Source: an uncultured Winogradskyella sp. (GTDB taxonomy: Bacteria; Bacteroidota; Bacteroidia; Flavobacteriales; Flavobacteriaceae). Taken from it: a stretch of DNA of 64,000 nucleotides. Both the position numbers and the translations under genes were made by a program. Positions within the stretch are counted from its first letter, which is position 1, and each line of letters starts with the position of its first letter. This document shows, in pieces, positions 1 to 10,269 of the stretch. Below the pieces are notes generated by a model that was given only the letters and a program-made list of their open reading frames with translations, did no database searches and was not told where the DNA came from. The stretch is from NCBI RefSeq assembly GCF_947498005.1, contig NZ_CANMIW010000001.1, positions 310,001 through 374,000 on the forward strand, written 5' to 3'.

Positions 1-3000
1 CATTGAGAATTTCTCTAACCTCTGTTTTACAACTGCCACAACCAAGACCAGCACCAGTTTGCTTGCATAGATCTGTGAAGTTAGTACAACCATTGGTAAT
101 AGCTTCGGCTAAATTACCTTCACCGACTTGACTACAAGAACAAATTAGTTTTCCTGAAACGGGTTTATCATTTGAAGCACCTCTTAATAAAGAATCTCTT
201 TTATTAGATAATTCTACCTTACTTTCAATAAGGCCTTTAAATTCTGCAAATTCATTTTTATCACCAACTAAAACGGCGCCAACTAACAAATCATCCTTAA
301 CTATACATTTTTTGTAATAGCGTTTACTCATGTCCGTAAAAATGATTTCCTCGTAGCTTGGGTCGTTTTCTGGCACAGATATATTACCTATACTACAAAG
401 GTCTAAATTGCTAAATTTTAATATATTCATAGCTACTGAGCCTTTGTAAATACTACTAATATCTCCTAAAATAAAGTTAGCTAATATGGCTGCCTGTTCT
501 TCTGCTGCAGATGTGATACCTAATAAGGTGCTTTTGAATTCTGCAATCTCACCGATAGCAAATATATTTGGGTCTGAGGATTGTAAATGTTGATTTATTT
601 TAATGCCTCGACCACAAGTAATTCCGCAAGTTTTTGCTATTTCTATATTTGGCCTAGTGCCTATAGCATATACAATAGCGTTAGATTTAAATGCTTTTCC
701 ACTTTTTAGTGTTATTCCTAATTCGTCAGTGTCCTCGTCATTAAAAACCGTACTTACTTCGTTAGAAAAATAGACCTGAATACCTAATTCTTGTACATGC
801 ATAGCAAGTAATTTACTAGACAATTGGTCTAATTGTCTTTCCATAAGTCTAGAGCCTCTTTGAATAATGGTAATATTTACATTTTTGTGTTTTAAAGCTG
901 CAGCGAGTTCTAGCCCTAAAAGGCCTCCTCCAACAATGGTTACGTGTTGTTTGTTTGCAGGTAAGTTAGTTGCGTTGAGGTAAGATTTAAACCTGTCAGC
1001 ATCTGTTTTGCTTCTTAGTGTAAACCTTCCTGGCAGTTTTAGTTGTACGTCATTTGGTACAAAAGCACGACTACCAGTTGCCAATATGAGCTTATTATAA
1101 GGATGTGTATTACCATTATTGTCAATAGCTAATTTATTAACTCTGTCAATTTCAACTATAAATGTATTACCAAATAAATCTATTTTTAGTTTTTCTAATT
1201 CAAGATCTTTTATTTTTTGAAGTTGCTCCCAAGATAATTCCTCAGTAACATACTCCGGAAGTAAAACACGATTGTAAAAAGGATTATCTTCTTTTGAAAA
1301 TACACTGATTTTATCCGTTTCATTATGATCGCGATAATTCTGAACAAATCTAAAAGCAGCGGCACCTGCACCAACTACAATAATCTTTTCTTCTTGTTTT
1401 TTGTATTTTGAAACAGAAACACGAGTGTATTTAAAATCGGGTTCTTTTGATATAGGGTCAACGAGCGTATTGGTTAAATTGTTAGCTCTATTTAGGTCAC
1501 TCTGCAGTTGTTTTCCCCAATGCATTGGTAAAAACACAACGCCAAGTCTAACGTTGTTTGTGAGTTTAGCTCGTACTCTAACAACACCATTTCCACTTCT
1601 AACTTCTACAACATCACCATCTTTAATTTTGTTAACATAGGCATCTGCATTGTTAATTTCTAAAACAGGACTAGAGTAATGGGTTTTTAATCTAGAGACC
1701 TTACCCGTTTTTGTCATGGTATGCCATTGATCTCTTATTCTTCCAGTTGTTAAAATTAAAGGGAATTCTAAATTTGGATGCTCAGATGTGTTTTTTGTTG
1801 TCGCAGGAATGTTGAAAATTGCTTTTTGAGAAGGTGTATAGAATTTTTTGTCTTCAAAAAGTCGAGGTGTTCCTTTATGTCCAGACGAGGGAACTGGCCA
1901 TTGAAAGGTGCCTTCATTTTTTAATCTTGTATAATTAAGATGAGAAATATCAATGTTTGAACCTTTAGTCATGGCGCAGTATTCTTGATAAATCTCGCTT
2001 GTAGAATTATAATTGAAGCCATTAAAATCCATTCTGTTTGCAAAATCACATAAAATTTCTACATCTGGCCTTGCTTCGCCTGGTGCTTCGAGAGCTTTAG
2101 GTAAATACGATATACGACGCTCAGAATTGGTCATGGTACCTTCCTTTTCTAACCATGCAGCAGCAGGAAGTACTAAATCTGCATAGTCTACTGTGTCTGC
2201 GTTTTTTGAAATATCTTGAACGACAACAAATTTGGCATTTTTAAGAGCTTTTTCAATACGATGAGAATTGGGCATGCTTACCATTGGGTTGGTGCAAATA
2301 ATCCAAATGGCTTTCATTTTTCCGCTTTCTAAGGCGTCGAACATTTCGGTTGCTGTAAGTCCTGGATTTGGAGATATCTTATTTACATTCCAAAATTCAG
2401 CTACATCATTTCTATCTTTTTCGTTTAATAAATCTTTATGAACGGCTAATAAATTTGCCATACCTCCAACTTCTCTTCCTCCCATTGCATTTGGTTGGCC
2501 TGTTAAAGAAAAAGGCCCAGAACCTGGTTTGCCTATTTGACCTGTAATAAGGGATAAATTAATTAATGAGAAATTCTTATAAGTTCCAATAGCACTTTGA
2601 TTAAGTCCCATGGTCCACATGCTTACAAAACCGGTAGCATTACCAATCATTGTAGCTGCTTTTTTTATTTCATCTACAGTTATACCGCAAATATGTGCAG
2701 CTTCTTTAAGCGAGGTAGATTGCACATGTTTTTTATATTTTTCAAAATCTTCAGTATGATTTTTAATAAAGTTTTTATCAATTTTTTTTCGGTCAATTAA
2801 GCGTCTTCCTATGGCATTATTAAGAACAATATCCGTTCCTGGAATAATTTGAAGGTGTAAATCTGCAAAATTTGCAGTGTCTGTTTTTCTTGGGTCTACA
2901 ACAATAATTTTAACGTCAGGATTGTTTTCCTTATGCATTTCTAATCGTCTAAAAAGAATTGGATGACAATACGCAGGATTTGCGCCTGTAATGAAAAAGC

Positions 3001-3502
3001 AATCTGCTAATTCAATATCTTCATAAGAAATTGGGACAGAGTCTTCGCCAAATGCTTTTTTGTAGCCAACAACGGCAGAACTCATGCATAATCTAGAGTT
3101 AGTATCAATATTATTGGTGCCTAAAAAACCTTTGGTAAGTTTATTGGCTATATAGTATTCTTCGGTTAAACATTGTCCGGAAACATAAAACCCTACACTG
3201 TCTGGACCGTATTTATTAATAATAGATTTAAAAACACCAGCAGCTCTATCTAAGGCAGAATCCCAAGAAACACGTTCATGAGGATGAGACCGACTCCATC
3301 TCATTTGGGGATACAAAAGCCTGTCCGAAGTGTCTTTAGCTACATAATGAAGATTCATGCCTTTAGAGCATAGCATTCCTTTATTTACAGGATGCTCTTT
3401 ATCTCCTTCAACAGTGATATTGTCATTTGAATCTTTTTTTACAATGATTCCACAACCTACGCCACAATAAGAACACGTTGTTTTAATTTGATTTTGCTGC
3501 AC
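1..3502 (-). CDS. nasA: Single-chain assimilatory nitrate reductase (Mo + FAD + BFD domains), 3' end outside window
   Basis: Catalyses nitrate to nitrite in the cytoplasm. I translated this frame directly; it stays open from 3502 to the left edge (about 1167 codons). The N-terminus has a 4Fe-4S ligand set (C10, C13, C17, C45) of the NapA/NasA type, then a molybdopterin oxidoreductase core and a Mo-dinucleotide-binding domain to about residue 700. A pyridine-nucleotide/FAD oxidoreductase domain starts near residue 705 (VVGAGAAAFRFV). A BFD-like [2Fe-2S] domain with CSC and CGSC motifs lies near 1117-1165. The chain can therefore in principle take electrons from NAD(P)H without a separate reductase subunit. 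The start is GTG at 3502: no ATG is in frame and an in-frame stop lies shortly upstream. A palindromic operator candidate (3595-3610) lies about 93 bp upstream. The gene follows the response-regulator gene in the same direction but after a 226-bp gap, so it probably has its own promoter. Confidence 0.93.
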   Translation of the reverse strand, partial: MQQNQIKTTCSYCGVGCGIIVKKDSNDNITVEGDKEHPVNKGMLCSKGMNLHYVAKDTSDRLLYPQMRWSRSHPHERVSWDSALDRAAGVFKSIINKYGPDSVGFYVSGQCLTEEYYIANKLTKGFLGTNNIDTNSRLCMSSAVVGYKKAFGEDSVPISYEDIELADCFFITGANPAYCHPILFRRLEMHKENNPDVKIIVVDPRKTDTANFADLHLQIIPGTDIVLNNAIGRRLIDRKKIDKNFIKNHTEDFEKYKKHVQSTSLKEAAHICGITVDEIKKAATMIGNATGFVSMWTMGLNQSAIGTYKNFSLINLSLITGQIGKPGSGPFSLTGQPNAMGGREVGGMANLLAVHKDLLNEKDRNDVAEFWNVNKISPNPGLTATEMFDALESGKMKAIWIICTNPMVSMPNSHRIEKALKNAKFVVVQDISKNADTVDYADLVLPAAAWLEKEGTMTNSERRISYLPKALEAPGEARPDVEILCDFANRMDFNGFNYNSTSEIYQEYCAMTKGSNIDISHLNYTRLKNEGTFQWPVPSSGHKGTPRLFEDKKFYTPSQKAIFNIPATTKNTSEHPNLEFPLILTTGRIRDQWHTMTKTGKVSRLKTHYSSPVLEINNADAYVNKIKDGDVVEVRSGNGVVRVRAKLTNNVRLGVVFLPMHWGKQLQSDLNRANNLTNTLVDPISKEPDFKYTRVSVSKYKKQEEKIIVVGAGAAAFRFVQNYRDHNETDKISVFSKEDNPFYNRVLLPEYVTEELSWEQLQKIKDLELEKLKIDLFGNTFIVEIDRVNKLAIDNNGNTHPYNKLILATGSRAFVPNDVQLKLPGRFTLRSKTDADRFKSYLNATNLPANKQHVTIVGGGLLGLELAAALKHKNVNITIIQRGSRLMERQLDQLSSKLLAMHVQELGIQVYFSNEVSTVFNDEDTDELGITLKSGKAFKSNAIVYAIGTRPNIEIAKTCGITCGRGIKINQHLQSSDPNIFAIGEIAEFKSTLLGITSAAEEQAAILANFILGDISSIYKGSVAMNILKFSNLDLCSIGNISVPENDPSYEEIIFTDMSKRYYKKCIVKDDLLVGAVLVGDKNEFAEFKGLIESKVELSNKRDSLLRGASNDKPVSGKLICSCSQVGEGNLAEAITNGCTNFTDLCKQTGAGLGCGSCKTEVREILN

Positions 3503-3594
3503 AAGACTTATTTTTAATGAGAACTGTTGATAACGAGGTTACCTTCTAATGAATTACCAATTTTGGAAATTAATAGAGTTAACAGTTATAAAAG

Positions 3595-3610
3595 TAAGTA
3601 TTAATACGTA
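3595..3610. promoter_or_regulatory. Candidate nitrate-regulon operator, copy 1
   Basis: TAAGTATTAATACGTA, a near-perfect 16-bp palindrome around the core GTATTAATAC. It lies 93 bp upstream of the nitrate reductase start. The same core occurs at 10273-10282 and 11467-11476, with a one-mismatch copy at 9829-9844. The binding protein is inferred to be the local NarL-like or FNR-like regulator. Confidence 0.6.
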
Positions 3611-3728
3611 GTTTAAATCTTAAATTCTAAGTGTTTTTGATAATTTTATCAAAAAAGGAATGTATTCGCAAATTTTCTATAATAACACAACAAAGTGTGC
3701 TTTAAATTGCTAATTGCGTCAAAAATAT

Positions 3729-4391
3729 CTAATTGAAATTATATTCTGCCGCTTTATTTGATAGTTCAATAAGGTTCTTTACCTGCAGTTTTTTCATAAG
3801 ATTAAAACGGTGTACTTCGGCAGTGCGCTTGCTTACTTCTAATTCGGCTGCAATATCCTTATTACTATTCCCCTTTAAAACTAACTTAAGAATTTGTTTT
3901 TCTCGCTTTGTTAATTGAAATGGATTTTCAACTATCATTTCTTTTGGGCTTTCAGAGGGTGTGCGCTTATTGGTAAGATTATTAACAATGATAGCAGAAA
4001 TATCACCTGTAAAATATTTTCCGCCTGAAGCTATAGTTTGTAATGCTTTAAGAAATTCTTCTTTGCTTGCTCCTTTTAAAAGGTAACCATCTGCACCAGC
4101 CTGAATAGCATCTAATACATATTCTTCAGAATCATGCATTGAAAGCACTAATGTTTTTATACCTGAATAATTTTTTTTTACTTCTTTTACGACCTCAATA
4201 CCGTTCATCTTTGGCATTCTTATGTCCACAACGAGTAAATTGGGCTTTTGATTTTTTAAAACCTCAAGCGCTTCGAGACCATTTGAAGCTTCGTCAATTA
4301 CAGTGATTCCTTGCTCTTCTTCTAAAAGTGCTTTTATTCCATCTCTTACCAATACGTGGTCATCAACAAGAACTATATTTAAGTTATTCAT
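3729..4391 (-). CDS. NarL/FixJ-family response regulator
   Basis: Cytoplasmic two-component regulator of 220 aa. The receiver domain has the acidic pair D10/D11 and the phospho-acceptor D56 in VVDIRMPKMNG. A LuxR-type helix-turn-helix occupies about 155-215 (LTKREKQILKLVLKG, then NKDIAAELEVSKRTAEVHR). It lies 52 bp downstream of the sensor kinase in the same direction and is inferred to be its partner. The placement in a nitrate reduction operon and the NarX-like sensor suggest it controls this cluster in response to nitrate or nitrite. The element TAAATACTTAGTAATT overlaps the region just before the start codon (4391-4406) and has a close copy at 11111-11126. Confidence 0.9.
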   Translation of the reverse strand: MNNLNIVLVDDHVLVRDGIKALLEEEQGITVIDEASNGLEALEVLKNQKPNLLVVDIRMPKMNGIEVVKEVKKNYSGIKTLVLSMHDSEEYVLDAIQAGADGYLLKGASKEEFLKALQTIASGGKYFTGDISAIIVNNLTNKRTPSESPKEMIVENPFQLTKREKQILKLVLKGNSNKDIAAELEVSKRTAEVHRFNLMKKLQVKNLIELSNKAAEYNFN

Positions 4392-4443
4392 AAATACTTA
4401 GTAATTTGATAACACAAAAATAGTATTTTTTAAGTAATTATAC

Positions 4444-6261
4444 CTAATTAGATATAGGTATATTAAGCGTAATGCGCGTTCCGTTTTCTGGTGAAGAATC
4501 TACAAAAAATCGGCCATTTATATAAGAAATACGCTCTTTCATAAACATCATTCCCATACCACCAGACTCCTTAGATGGATTTTTACTATTGTTAGTGTCA
4601 AAACCAACGCCATTGTCATCTATGATAATACTTAGTATACTGGTGCTGTGTGACAGCGTTACTATTATATGGCTAGATTGGGCATATTTTATTGCGTTAT
4701 TTATGGCTTCTTGTGTTATTCTGTAAATGTTGATTTCAATTAATGAATCTAATCGTTGGTCAAAATTCGTTTTATTGTAAAATTCTATTTTTTTATTTGT
4801 GAATTTATTAAGCTCCTTAGTAAGTTTGGTTAGCGCAGGAATAATGCCATAATCCCCTAATTCTGGAGGTGCAAGATTAAACGTTGCTGTTCTTACGCCT
4901 TGAATAATATTTGAGGCCAATTCCTTTAAATACTCGACTTTAACTGCTGCTTTTTCTATATCATTAGGATTTATGCTTTCTAAATTAAATTTTAAACCTG
5001 TAAGCATTTGGCCAATGCCATCATGAATATCTTTTGCAATTCTATTTTGTTCCTTTTCTTGGTTTTCTATGATTTTACTTGCAATTAACTTTTGTTGATT
5101 CATGCGCTCTTTATAGCGCTCGTTAGAAAGTTTTTCTACTTCTAATTGTGCATTTTTTTTAGAAGTTATATCTGAAGAAATAATTATGAATTCAGATTTT
5201 TCATTAACGCTGTAAAATGGAATAATATACATTTCTAGCCATACGGTTTCATTATTTTTTTTAGTGGCTTTTACCTCACCTTGCCATCCAATTTTACTAT
5301 TATAAGCTAATAAATCATCTATAACTTTTTGTTCACTTTTGTGTATAGAAATGATTTCAGATAATTTTAACCCTTGTGTAAAATGAGAGAGCTTGAATAA
5401 TCTTGAGAATTTGTCACCAATATGAATAATTAAACCATTAGCATCTACTCTGGCGAATAGAAGTGTTCTATCCATTACCTCGTTTAATTTCCGCAATTCT
5501 TTAACTGAATTTTCGTTTTTTTCTCTTAAAATATCTGCATCACGAGCAATTTTTAAAGCCTGTGTTTCAGACTTTAATAAACGTTTTATAGTTGCTTTTA
5601 CAAATTTTGCTGAAGGCCAAAAAATAAAGATAAATTCACCTAGCAAAATCGCTAAAGTTATGATGACTAAAATTAATTCTAAGTTACGTAAACGATCTAC
5701 TTTTGTGTTGGCTTCAGCATTGTATTGGTTTACTATTTTGTCCATTAATTGCAGAAAAGGGGCTTCATTTTCTTTAATTAATTCAATGTTTTTGGACAAA
5801 GAAATATTTGCTGTTTCTGGGTTAGCTTCTACCGTTTGTATAATGGAATTTGCTGCTTTTAAAATGGATTGATGATAAGGATTAACCCTTTTAAACATGG
5901 CAATAATGGCTGGGCTATTCTCTCCTGGTAAATTAATACTGTCACTTCCTTTTTGTAATCCGTTGTGAGAAGTTTCCCATAAACTTAGTGTTTTTATGAG
6001 CTGGTTTTTTAGCTCATTTTTTTCTTCAATATTTTTTTCAGTGGAGATTAACAAAATTTCTTTTGTGATTCTCTGACTTAACATTCTTTGCCGACCAGCA
6101 ACATTAATGACGGTAGAATCACTTTGTTGATCATCTAAATAATTTCTAACAAATATTTGGCTAATAAAAACAGACAAGGCAATAGCACTTAGCGCAATGA
6201 TATATAAGCGCCTAAGCTTACTAAAAGTACGATTATCTAATGAGCCAACATTGGTTGTCAT
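4444..6261 (-). CDS. NarX-like sensor histidine kinase (PilJ-type sensor, PAS, HisKA_3)
   Basis: Inner-membrane sensor kinase of 605 aa. A first membrane helix spans about 20-38 and a second about 190-212. Between them is a helical periplasmic domain whose start carries INVAGRQRMLSQR (residues 52-64), matching the P-box of NarX/NarQ and PilJ domains that bind nitrate or nitrite. A PAS domain follows (about 260-370), then a HisKA_3 dimerisation domain with the phospho-accepting H413 in KDIHDGIGQ. The HATPase_c domain has NAIKYAQ, DDNGVGFD and GGMGMMFMKERI. It is translated 12 bp after the DUF4202 gene and upstream of the NarL-like regulator. By family, it senses nitrate or nitrite; ligand binding itself is inferred. 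Confidence 0.9.
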   Translation of the reverse strand: MTTNVGSLDNRTFSKLRRLYIIALSAIALSVFISQIFVRNYLDDQQSDSTVINVAGRQRMLSQRITKEILLISTEKNIEEKNELKNQLIKTLSLWETSHNGLQKGSDSINLPGENSPAIIAMFKRVNPYHQSILKAANSIIQTVEANPETANISLSKNIELIKENEAPFLQLMDKIVNQYNAEANTKVDRLRNLELILVIITLAILLGEFIFIFWPSAKFVKATIKRLLKSETQALKIARDADILREKNENSVKELRKLNEVMDRTLLFARVDANGLIIHIGDKFSRLFKLSHFTQGLKLSEIISIHKSEQKVIDDLLAYNSKIGWQGEVKATKKNNETVWLEMYIIPFYSVNEKSEFIIISSDITSKKNAQLEVEKLSNERYKERMNQQKLIASKIIENQEKEQNRIAKDIHDGIGQMLTGLKFNLESINPNDIEKAAVKVEYLKELASNIIQGVRTATFNLAPPELGDYGIIPALTKLTKELNKFTNKKIEFYNKTNFDQRLDSLIEINIYRITQEAINNAIKYAQSSHIIVTLSHSTSILSIIIDDNGVGFDTNNSKNPSKESGGMGMMFMKERISYINGRFFVDSSPENGTRITLNIPISN

Positions 6262-6273
6262 TGTTTTTGAGTT

Positions 6274-6855
6274 TTATTCTAATGCTTTTTTAACTAAGGA
6301 GAGTCCTTTTGAAGAAAGGTCTAATTGCAACGCTAATTCTTGCCCTTTTGCTGACATTTTTCCCCAAGTTTTTTGAAGAATATCAATAATTTTTTCGTCA
6401 GTATGTTTTGCTATAAAATCCTCTAAGTAATATTCTAAAAAAACCAAACATGCAACATCTTCTAATGATTGCGTTTCTGTATCTTTTTTTATTAGTTTTT
6501 TATTTATTAAAAATGAAACACGATCAACAAATGGTTTGTCATAACCAACACTATTTAAAATTTGACTCGTGATTTCTGAATGCATTTTTTTGAGGTCATT
6601 TCGCCATTGAAAATATCCAATTTTATCCATAGGATATGATTTTCGTTCTATTTGCCAACGACCAATATGTTGCGCTCTAATGGCTATTTGAAGTTCTTCA
6701 GAAGCATTAGCGTCTACGTCAAGAAGTTTACTCATCATGCGCTGTGAGTATAGCAATTCTTTAGGAAATTCTTTGCCTTCATACGCGATAGAATTAGGGT
6801 CTTCAGAATTTTTTTGATCTATTAAGGCAATTGCTTTTTCAAATTTAGTTTTCAA
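6274..6855 (-). CDS. DUF4202 family protein
   Basis: A soluble 193-aa protein with no signal peptide. Features include AIRAQHIGRWQIERKSYPMD (about residues 60-80) and an acidic helical C-terminal half containing VACLVFLEYYLEDF. I recognise it as DUF4202, a family often found beside nitrite reductase genes; its biochemical role is not established. The conserved His/Arg-rich HIGRW segment resembles metal- or nucleotide-dependent hydrolase folds, but this is only an impression. It sits 29 bp after nirD and 12 bp before the sensor kinase, so it appears co-transcribed with nirBD and the two-component system. Confidence 0.8.
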   Translation of the reverse strand: MKTKFEKAIALIDQKNSEDPNSIAYEGKEFPKELLYSQRMMSKLLDVDANASEELQIAIRAQHIGRWQIERKSYPMDKIGYFQWRNDLKKMHSEITSQILNSVGYDKPFVDRVSFLINKKLIKKDTETQSLEDVACLVFLEYYLEDFIAKHTDEKIIDILQKTWGKMSAKGQELALQLDLSSKGLSLVKKALE

Positions 6856-6884
6856 AAGAGAAGGATTTAATGTAATTTCTAAAT

Positions 6885-7262
6885 CTATTCAGAAAATCCA
6901 ATATACACAATGTTATTTTCAATTTTTACAGGGTAAGTGGCTATGGCACCTAAATCTCCATTAAGATTTTCTCCTGTTTCTAAAGAAAAAGTTTTTTTGT
7001 GCATTGGGCAAGCAACTTTGGGAATACCTCCTTGATCTCCAATCATTCCTCTAGATAAAACCATTTCTAGTTTGTGAGGGCAAAGGTTTTGGCAAGCATA
7101 CCAAGAGTTGGTTCTTTTAAAATTATAAACAGCAATTTGTTTGTCTTTGTATTTTACGCAGGCTCCACCATCCGTAGGGAAATCGTTTACCGAAGCGACC
7201 TTAAACCAAACTTTTACGCTTTTAACTTGTACAGTTTTATAATTTTCTAGAATTGAATCCAT
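6885..7262 (-). CDS. nirD: Nitrite reductase small subunit, Rieske-like
   Basis: Small subunit of the cytoplasmic NADH-dependent assimilatory nitrite reductase, 125 aa. It is a single Rieske-type domain. Both ligand pairs are visible: CPH in ACQNLCPHKLEM and CPMH in VACPMHKKTFSL. NirD proteins vary in whether they keep these residues; this one does, so a [2Fe-2S] cluster is plausible. It follows nirB after 18 bp and partners that protein. Confidence 0.93.
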   Translation of the reverse strand: MDSILENYKTVQVKSVKVWFKVASVNDFPTDGGACVKYKDKQIAVYNFKRTNSWYACQNLCPHKLEMVLSRGMIGDQGGIPKVACPMHKKTFSLETGENLNGDLGAIATYPVKIENNIVYIGFSE

Positions 7263-7280
7263 AGTTTTTTGTTTTAAATA

Positions 7281-9797
7281 TTACCAAGCCTTAGGCATTT
7301 TTTGTTCTCTCATTGGAATAAATACTAAGTTGTCATCTTCTTCGTCACTATTAATAAAATGATTAAAACGCTTCATCATTTCAGGGTCATTTACGGCTTG
7401 GGTCCACTCGCATTCAAATTTATTAACCAATGTTTGCATTTCATTATCTAAGTCTTCAGCAATACCAAGTTTATCTTCTATTATCACTTCTTTAAGATAA
7501 TCTAAGCCGCCTTCTAATCGTTCTTGCCAAGCAGCAGTTCTTTGCAAAGGTTTTGCCGTACGCATATAAAACATTAAATAGCGATCTAAGTATTTAATAA
7601 CAGTTTCATTGTCTATTTGTTCTGCGAATAATTCAGCATGTCGAGGATTTGCACCACCATTCCCTCCTAGATATAAATTCCATCCACCTTCTACAGCGAT
7701 TAATCCAAAATCTTTTCCTCGTGCCTCAGCACATTCTCGTATACAGCCAGAAACACCTCCTTTAATTTTGTGAGGCGCACGTATACCACGATATCTGTTT
7801 TCTAGCTCAATTCCGAAAGAAACACTTTCGTCCATACCATAACGACACCATGTTGAGCCAACACAAGTTTTTACGGTACGTAGAGATTTACCGTAAGCGT
7901 GTCCGCTTTCAAATCCATGACTGATGAGTTCTTTCCAAATTAAGGGTAATTGTTGTAGTGTTGCTCCAAATAAATCTATTCTAACACCACCTGTTACTTT
8001 GGTGTATAAATCATATTTCTTCGCAATTTGACCTAATGCAATTAACTTGTCTGGCGTTATTTCACCACCAGGAACTCTTGGTACTACGGAATAGGTTCCG
8101 TTACGTTGAATATTCGCTAAAAATCTATCGTTAGAATCTTGTATAGCATATTCTTTATTTGCTGTGTCAGCATTAATTGTTGCCATCAATGAAGCTACAA
8201 GAGGTTTGCATAATTCGCAACCATGACCACCATTGCCATGGTTATCTAAGACTTCATTGAAATTAGTATACCCTTTAACTTGAATGATTTTGTAAAGATC
8301 TTGTCTGCTTAAGTCAAAATGCTCGCAAACACCTTCTTTTACTTCAATACCTAACGCTTTTAATGTAGAGTTCGTTAGGTCAGTTACCATTGGTTTACAT
8401 CCACCACAGCCTGTGCCAGCTTTTGTGCAACTTACAACACCAGCTACATCTGTAGCGTCTCCGTTTTCAATAACGCTACATATTTGTCCTTTTGTAACAC
8501 TCTCGCAAGAACAGACTTGTGCTTCATCTGGCAAATCAGAAACATCGCCAAAAGAGGCGCCACCTTCACTGGCAGGAAGAATTAATTGGGCAGGATCTTC
8601 TGGGATTGCCATGCCGTTTAAGTAAATTTGATGTAGCATATTATAATCTGCTGCATCACCAACTAATATGCCTCCTAGTAGAGATTTTCCATCAAGGCTT
8701 ACGTTGATTCTTTTATATAAATGTTGTGTTTTGTTCTCAAAAATAATGGAATGTCCTTTAGATGCTGGCATAAAGGGTTCTCCAAAACTAGCAACGTCTA
8801 CACCTATTAGTTTTAGTTTGGTGGACATGTCTATTTCATCTGGCATTAAAACATCGCTTTGACCTAATATTTGACTAGCTGCTATTTCTGCCATATCGTA
8901 ACCAGGTGCAACCAAACCATAAATCATATGATTATAAAGTGCAACTTCACCTATGGCAAAAATATTTTGGTCAGAAGTTTGCATTTTATTGTTAACAACA
9001 ATACCTCCACGAACTCCCATTTCTAAATCACAAGTCTTACCGAGTTCGTCCCTTGGACGTATACCTGCTGAAATGATTAACATCTCAACATCTAACTTGT
9101 CATCCTCTCCAAATTCCATTCCTGTGATAAAGCCATCATCTCCTAAAATTTGATTTGTTGCTTTACTTAAGTGGATATTTAAGCCAATGGACTCTAGTTT
9201 TAACTGTAATACTTGACTACTTCTTAAGTCTAATTGTCTTGGCATTAATTTAGAAGCAAATTCTACAATATGAGGTTCTAAGCCCATATCCATAACAGCC
9301 TTTCCGGCCTCTAAACCTAATAATCCACCACCAAGTACTGCAGCTCTTGCATTTGGGTTGTTTTCTTTAATTTTAGCAGCATAACTCAACATGCGCTCTA
9401 AATCTTCAATAGTTCTATAAACAAAAACGCCTTCTTTTTCAACACCTTTTATTGGTGGAACAAACGCAGAAGAGCCCGTTGCTAAAACTAAATAATCATA
9501 AGGAAACTCTTCTTCGCTAACACTAGTAATTGTTTTTTTACCTCTATGTATATCTGTGATACGAGTATCTGTAATAAGTTGAATATTGTTTTCTTCATAC
9601 CATGATCTTGGAGCCATTTCTAAGGCTTTAGCGTCTTGGTTTTCAAAAAACTCACTTAAATGAACACGATCGTATGCTGGTCTTGGTTCTTCACCAAACA
9701 CAATAATTTTATAATTTTCATGTCCTTCCTTAGTAACAAATTTTTCACAAAACTTGTAGCCAACCATTCCGTTTCCTATAACAACTATAGTTTTCAT
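7281..9797 (-). CDS. nirB: Nitrite reductase [NAD(P)H] large subunit
   Basis: Reduces nitrite to ammonium with six electrons in the cytoplasm, 838 aa, full length. An FAD/NAD(P)H oxidoreductase domain starts at GNGMVGYKF (about residue 8) and has a second nucleotide-binding loop (AVLGGGLLGLEAG). BFD-like [2Fe-2S] segments with paired cysteines (CSCE, CGGCKP, CELCKP) lie at about 430-545. Two ferredoxin-like half domains and the siroheme/4Fe-4S domain follow, with C645 and C651 (CVGSTWC) and C685 and C689 (CIREC). It is first in a nirB-nirD-DUF4202-kinase-regulator unit. A candidate operator (9829-9844) lies 32 bp before the start. No siroheme biosynthesis gene is visible in the window. Confidence 0.95.
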   Translation of the reverse strand: MKTIVVIGNGMVGYKFCEKFVTKEGHENYKIIVFGEEPRPAYDRVHLSEFFENQDAKALEMAPRSWYEENNIQLITDTRITDIHRGKKTITSVSEEEFPYDYLVLATGSSAFVPPIKGVEKEGVFVYRTIEDLERMLSYAAKIKENNPNARAAVLGGGLLGLEAGKAVMDMGLEPHIVEFASKLMPRQLDLRSSQVLQLKLESIGLNIHLSKATNQILGDDGFITGMEFGEDDKLDVEMLIISAGIRPRDELGKTCDLEMGVRGGIVVNNKMQTSDQNIFAIGEVALYNHMIYGLVAPGYDMAEIAASQILGQSDVLMPDEIDMSTKLKLIGVDVASFGEPFMPASKGHSIIFENKTQHLYKRINVSLDGKSLLGGILVGDAADYNMLHQIYLNGMAIPEDPAQLILPASEGGASFGDVSDLPDEAQVCSCESVTKGQICSVIENGDATDVAGVVSCTKAGTGCGGCKPMVTDLTNSTLKALGIEVKEGVCEHFDLSRQDLYKIIQVKGYTNFNEVLDNHGNGGHGCELCKPLVASLMATINADTANKEYAIQDSNDRFLANIQRNGTYSVVPRVPGGEITPDKLIALGQIAKKYDLYTKVTGGVRIDLFGATLQQLPLIWKELISHGFESGHAYGKSLRTVKTCVGSTWCRYGMDESVSFGIELENRYRGIRAPHKIKGGVSGCIRECAEARGKDFGLIAVEGGWNLYLGGNGGANPRHAELFAEQIDNETVIKYLDRYLMFYMRTAKPLQRTAAWQERLEGGLDYLKEVIIEDKLGIAEDLDNEMQTLVNKFECEWTQAVNDPEMMKRFNHFINSDEEDDNLVFIPMREQKMPKAW

Positions 9798-9828
9798 AAC
9801 ATTTGGATTTACATATCAAACTCAAAAT

Positions 9829-9844
9829 TAAGTATAAATACGTA
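9829..9844. promoter_or_regulatory. Candidate nitrate-regulon operator, copy 2
   Basis: TAAGTATAAATACGTA, one mismatch from copy 1 (3595-3610). It ends 32 bp before the nirB start, a position overlapping the likely promoter. Confidence 0.55.
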
Positions 9845-10269
9845 ATAAATTATACATAGAAACGCATATCTGATGTTGTAATACGTATTTTTGCGAAAAT
9901 CAAAATTTATCCTCACTTAAATACCAATTTGATTAAAAAGAAGCGCGAAAAATCAGAATTGCGATGGTTGAATTCTTATTTTTCGTAATAATCTGTTGTA
10001 GAATTTGTTATGATGTGTTTGGTTTATTGTGTCTAATGTGTTGTAATTAAATGATTATTAAGTGTTTGTAGTCAATGCGCTATACTTTAAAGTAATAAAA
10101 TACGATACTCTTAATATTCAAGGTTCTTTTTTGAGTAATTGTAATTTCTTTGTAGCCCTATTTAAGGAATGCATAATAAAACAAATACGTACGTAGTTTT
10201 GTTGCTATAATATTGCGTATATATACTTAGTTTTATAATATTGTTGTAATATGAATTTTTAAAACTTAA

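Noticed and set aside
8413..9153. Several plus-strand ORFs opposite nirB
   Set aside because: They are shadows of a well-conserved minus-strand gene.
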